Shown: positions 60,990-64,000 of the stretch, piece after piece
Layout of the letters: every line of letters starts with the position of its first letter
How positions within the stretch are numbered: position 1 is the first letter of the stretch
NCBI RefSeq assembly: GCF_000349325.1
Contig: NC_020504.1
Coordinates: 2,638,053 to 2,702,052, forward strand
Source: Streptomyces davaonensis JCM 4913
GTDB taxonomy: Bacteria > Actinomycetota > Actinomycetes > Streptomycetales > Streptomycetaceae
Direction: 5' to 3'
DNA: 64,000 nucleotides
Translations under genes and position numbers: made by a program
Notes under the pieces: generated by a model
What the model was told of the DNA's origin: nothing
The model's database searches: none
The model's input: only the letters and a program-made list of their open reading frames with translations

Positions 60990-63900
60990 ATGAGGCACAG
61001 ACGTGGCACGGCGGTCGTGTGGGCGACCGCCTTTGCTTTGGCCGTGGGCTCGCAGGGCGTGGCGGTGGCCCTGCCCGAGGCCCCCACCGTCGACCGGGAG
61101 TTCAGCTCCTCCTTCGAGAGCGGTGACCCTGCCCCGGACTGGCTCAACACGGTCGACACCGCGGCCGACGGCAGCAAGCGGGCCGAGGGGGTGGACGGCG
61201 GCTACAGCTCGGGCATTCCGGGCAATGTGACCGACCATGTCACCGACGTACGGGCGAGCGGCGAGAACACCGGCGGCGGCGAGGTGAAGGAGAACCTCGT
61301 CGACGGCGAACCGGGTACCAAGTGGCTGGTCTTCCAGCCCACCGGATGGGTCGAGTTCGACCTGGACAAACCGGTGAAAATCGCCAAGTACGCGCTCACT
61401 TCGGCCAATGACTTCGCCGGGCGCGATCCACGGGACTGGACCCTGAAGGGCTCCACCGACGGCACGAACTGGACGACCCTGGACTCCCGCTCGGGTGAAA
61501 CCTTCGCCGAGCGGTTCCAGACGAAGACCTACGACCTCGCCGAGCCGGGCGAGTACCGGCACTTCCGGATCGAGGTCACCAAGAACAACGGCGCCTCGGA
61601 CATACTCCAGCTCGCCGACGTCCAGTTCTCCACCGGCGGCAGCGACGGCCCGGTGCCGCAGGACATGCTCTCGCTGGTCGACCGGGGCCCGAGCGGCTCC
61701 CCGACGGCCAAGGCGGGCGCGGGCTTCACCGGCAAGCGGGCGCTGCGCTACGCGGGTCGGCACACGGCTGACGGGCGGGCGTACTCGTACAACAAGGTCT
61801 TCGACGTGGACGTGGCGGTCGGCCGGGACACCCGGCTGTCGTACCGGATCTTCCCGTCGATGGCGGACCGCGATCTCGACTACGACGCCACGAACGTCTC
61901 GGTGGACCTCGCCTTCACGGACGGCACGTATCTGAGCGACCTCAAGGCCACCGACCAGCACGGCTTCCCGCTGACGCCGCGCGGGCAGGGCGATTCCAAG
62001 GTCCTCTACGTCAACCAGTGGAACAACGTCGCCTCGCGGATCGGGTCGGTCGCGGCCGGCAAGACCGTGGACCGGATCCTGGTCGCCTACGACTCCCCCA
62101 AGGGCCCGGCGAAGTTCCGCGGCTGGCTGGACGACGTGAGCCTGAAGAGCGTGCCGCAGGAGGCGCCTAAGGCGCACCTGTCGGACTACGCGCTCACCAC
62201 CCGGGGCACCAACTCCAGCGGTGGCTTCTCGCGCGGCAACAACTTCCCCGCGACGGCCGTGCCGCACGGTTTCAACTTCTGGACGCCGGTCACCAACGCG
62301 GGCTCGCTGAGCTGGCTCTACGACTATGCGCGAGCGAACAACTCGGACAACCTGCCCACGATCCAGGCGTTCAGCGCGAGCCATGAGCCGAGCCCCTGGA
62401 TGGGCGACCGGCAGACCTTCCAGGTGATGCCGTCGGCCGCGTCCGGGACCCCGGAGACCGGGCGGGAGGCGCGTGAGCTGGCCTTCCGGCACGAGAACGA
62501 GACCGCGCGGCCGTACTACTACGGGGTGCGGTTCGAGAACGGTCTGAAGGCGGAGATGACGCCGACCGACCACGCGGCGGTCCTGCGCTTCACCTACCCC
62601 GGCGACGACGCCAGCGTCCTGTTCGACAACGTCACCGACCAGGCGGGCCTGACCCTCGACAAGGCGAGCGGGACCTTCACCGGCTACTCCGACGTGAAGT
62701 CCGGCCTGTCGACGGGCGCCACCCGGCTCTTCGTGTACGGCGAGTTCGACAAGCCGGTCACCGAGGCCGACTCCAGCGGAGTCAAGGGATACCTGCGCTT
62801 CGACGCCGGGGACGACCGTAAGGTCACCCTGCGCCTCGCGACCTCCCTCATCAGCGTGGACCAGGCCAAGGCCAACCTGCGCCAGGAGGTCCCGGACGGA
62901 ACCTCCTTCGACGCGGTGAAGAACCGCGCCCAGCGCCAGTGGGACCGCATCCTCGGCAAGGTGGAGGTCGAGGGCGCCACGCCGGACCAGCTGACCACGC
63001 TGTACTCCAGCCTGTACCGGCTGTACCTGTACCCCAACTCCGGCTTCGAGAAAGTCGGTTCGAAGTACCAGTACGCCTCGCCCTTCTCGCCGATGCCGAA
63101 CCCGGACACCCCGACGCACACCGGCGCGAAGATCGTCGACGGCAAGGTCTACGTCAACAACGGCTTCTGGGACACCTATCGGACCACCTGGCCCGCGTAC
63201 TCTCTCCTGACGCCCTCTCAGGCGGGTGAGATGGTCGACGGGTTCGTGCAGCAGTACAAGGACGGCGGCTGGACCTCCCGATGGTCGTCGCCGGGTTACG
63301 CGGACCTGATGACCGGCACCTCCTCCGACGTCGCCTTCGCGGACGCGTATGTGAAGGGCGTCGGCTTCGACGCGAAGGCGGCCTACGACGCGGCCGTGAA
63401 GAACGCCACCGTCGTGCCGCCCTCCTCGGGCGTGGGCCGCAAGGGCATGGCGACCTCGCCGTTCCTCGGCTACACCAGCAGCGACACCCACGAGGGCCTC
63501 TCCTGGGCGCTGGAGGGCTACCTCAACGACTACGGCATCGCGCGGATGGGCCAGGAGCTCTACAAGAAGACCGGCGAGAAGCGCTACAAGGAGGAGTCGG
63601 AGTACTTCCTGAACCGCGCCCAGGACTATGTGAACCTGTTCGACTCGCAGGCCGGTTTCTTCCAGGGCCGTGACGCCAAGGGCGACTGGCGGGTGGAGTC
63701 GGCCAAGTACGACCCGCGCGTGTGGGGTTACGACTACACGGAGACCAACGGCTGGGGCTACGCCTTCACCGCCCCGCAGGACTCCCGCGGTCTCGCCAAC
63801 CTCTACGGCGGCCGGAGCAAGCTCGCCGACAAGCTCGACGAGTACCTCGGCACCCCGGAGACGGCCTCCCCCGACTTCGTCGGCTCCTACGGCGGTGTCA

Positions 63901-64000
63901 TCCATGAGATGACGGAGGCGCGGGACGTACGGCTGGGCATGTACGGGCACTCCAACCAGGTCGCCCACCACGCCCTGTACATGTACGACGCGGCCGGGCA
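60990..64000 (+). CDS. Secreted GH92 alpha-mannosidase with discoidin domain (partial)
   Basis: At least 1003 residues, open to the right edge. ATG 60990 with GGGAG upstream; signal peptide VVWATAFALAVGSQGVAVA. A F5/8-type C carbohydrate-binding domain spans about residues 76-216 (VKENLVDGEPGTKWLVFQ to ILQLADVQF), followed by a beta-sandwich region to about 390. The GH92 part starts near residue 397, with GGFSRGNNFPATAVPHGFNF, HEPSPWMGDRQTFQVMP and NNGFWDTYRTTWPAYSLLTP, plus SSDVAFADAYVKGVGFDA. GH92 enzymes are calcium-dependent exo-alpha-mannosidases. It probably releases mannose from fungal or plant glycans for the ABC importer transcribed divergently. Confidence 0.9.
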   Translation, partial: MRHRRGTAVVWATAFALAVGSQGVAVALPEAPTVDREFSSSFESGDPAPDWLNTVDTAADGSKRAEGVDGGYSSGIPGNVTDHVTDVRASGENTGGGEVKENLVDGEPGTKWLVFQPTGWVEFDLDKPVKIAKYALTSANDFAGRDPRDWTLKGSTDGTNWTTLDSRSGETFAERFQTKTYDLAEPGEYRHFRIEVTKNNGASDILQLADVQFSTGGSDGPVPQDMLSLVDRGPSGSPTAKAGAGFTGKRALRYAGRHTADGRAYSYNKVFDVDVAVGRDTRLSYRIFPSMADRDLDYDATNVSVDLAFTDGTYLSDLKATDQHGFPLTPRGQGDSKVLYVNQWNNVASRIGSVAAGKTVDRILVAYDSPKGPAKFRGWLDDVSLKSVPQEAPKAHLSDYALTTRGTNSSGGFSRGNNFPATAVPHGFNFWTPVTNAGSLSWLYDYARANNSDNLPTIQAFSASHEPSPWMGDRQTFQVMPSAASGTPETGREARELAFRHENETARPYYYGVRFENGLKAEMTPTDHAAVLRFTYPGDDASVLFDNVTDQAGLTLDKASGTFTGYSDVKSGLSTGATRLFVYGEFDKPVTEADSSGVKGYLRFDAGDDRKVTLRLATSLISVDQAKANLRQEVPDGTSFDAVKNRAQRQWDRILGKVEVEGATPDQLTTLYSSLYRLYLYPNSGFEKVGSKYQYASPFSPMPNPDTPTHTGAKIVDGKVYVNNGFWDTYRTTWPAYSLLTPSQAGEMVDGFVQQYKDGGWTSRWSSPGYADLMTGTSSDVAFADAYVKGVGFDAKAAYDAAVKNATVVPPSSGVGRKGMATSPFLGYTSSDTHEGLSWALEGYLNDYGIARMGQELYKKTGEKRYKEESEYFLNRAQDYVNLFDSQAGFFQGRDAKGDWRVESAKYDPRVWGYDYTETNGWGYAFTAPQDSRGLANLYGGRSKLADKLDEYLGTPETASPDFVGSYGGVIHEMTEARDVRLGMYGHSNQVAHHALYMYDAAG

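Noticed and set aside
60720..63971. A 1083-codon leftward open frame opposite the GH92 gene.
   Set aside because: The forward frame encodes an unmistakable GH92 enzyme; the reverse product is low-complexity.
1..64000. CRISPR arrays, tRNA or rRNA genes, insertion sequences, attachment sites.
   Set aside because: No regularly spaced repeats, tRNA cloverleaf signatures, transposase genes or terminal inverted repeats were seen.

Overview
The window is high-GC DNA with Streptomyces-type genes: GTG starts, short SD motifs and dense 3-letter codon bias. From about 14.4 kb to the right edge, the order murC, hemQ-hemG, hemE, fadAB, dxs, xylFGH, rok7B7, sugar ABC genes is, from memory, collinear with the S. 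coelicolor SCO606x to SCO600x region, so this part is conserved core chromosome. Positions 1 to about 12.4 kb are accessory.

Region 1 (1-12443) is one side of a ribosomal peptide (RiPP) cluster that I do not recognise as a known product. A 46-residue precursor (9681-9821) has an acidic Leu-rich leader and the core ILCACCCSWCGC. A partial E1/ThiF-like azole-maturation protein lies at the left edge. A cysteine-decarboxylase-type flavoprotein follows the precursor. The rest are four glycosyltransferases, RmlA and RmlB, an SDR sugar reductase, a P450 and a DrrAB-like exporter. Most of these genes form one leftward, translationally coupled operon (9376 to 627). The precursor, flavoprotein, one glycosyltransferase and the SDR run rightward from a shared 304-bp divergent promoter region. 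The predicted product is a glycosylated, thiazole-rich linear peptide whose C-terminal Cys may be decarboxylated. The YcaO cyclodehydratase and dehydrogenase expected for this chemistry are not in the window and should lie left of position 1.

Region 2 (12412-24757): a hypothetical gene, an FAD oxidoreductase, msrB, murC, a RibD-C reductase, zapE, a slipin, a Tat-exported PhoX-like protein, a NodB deacetylase lipoprotein, a tiny zinc-ribbon protein, a two-gene ABC exporter and a PTH2-type hydrolase.

Region 3 (24816-31277): a frameshifted lipoprotein, a standalone AbfB-domain protein, and an MNIO (DUF692) / DUF4142 / TIGR04222 trio that resembles a RiPP-type modification locus, then a secreted TAP-like peptidase.

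Region 4 (31274-48501): late heme synthesis (hemQ, hemG, hemE), a DUF4349 lipoprotein, a CoA-disulfide-reductase-like flavoprotein, a rhomboid protease, DUF3000, an orphan LuxR response regulator, RNase D, the fadA-fadB beta-oxidation pair, and several small or uncharacterised genes including a membrane glycosyltransferase.

Region 5 (48575-64000): amino-acid permease, dxs, the xylFGH sugar importer with its ROK regulator, a second sugar ABC importer, and divergently a large secreted GH92 alpha-mannosidase that runs off the right edge. Strong hairpins end most of these operons, and similar hairpins follow both sugar-binding-protein genes. Several genes in regions 2-4 look leaderless, with a TANNNT box exactly 6 nt before the start codon.
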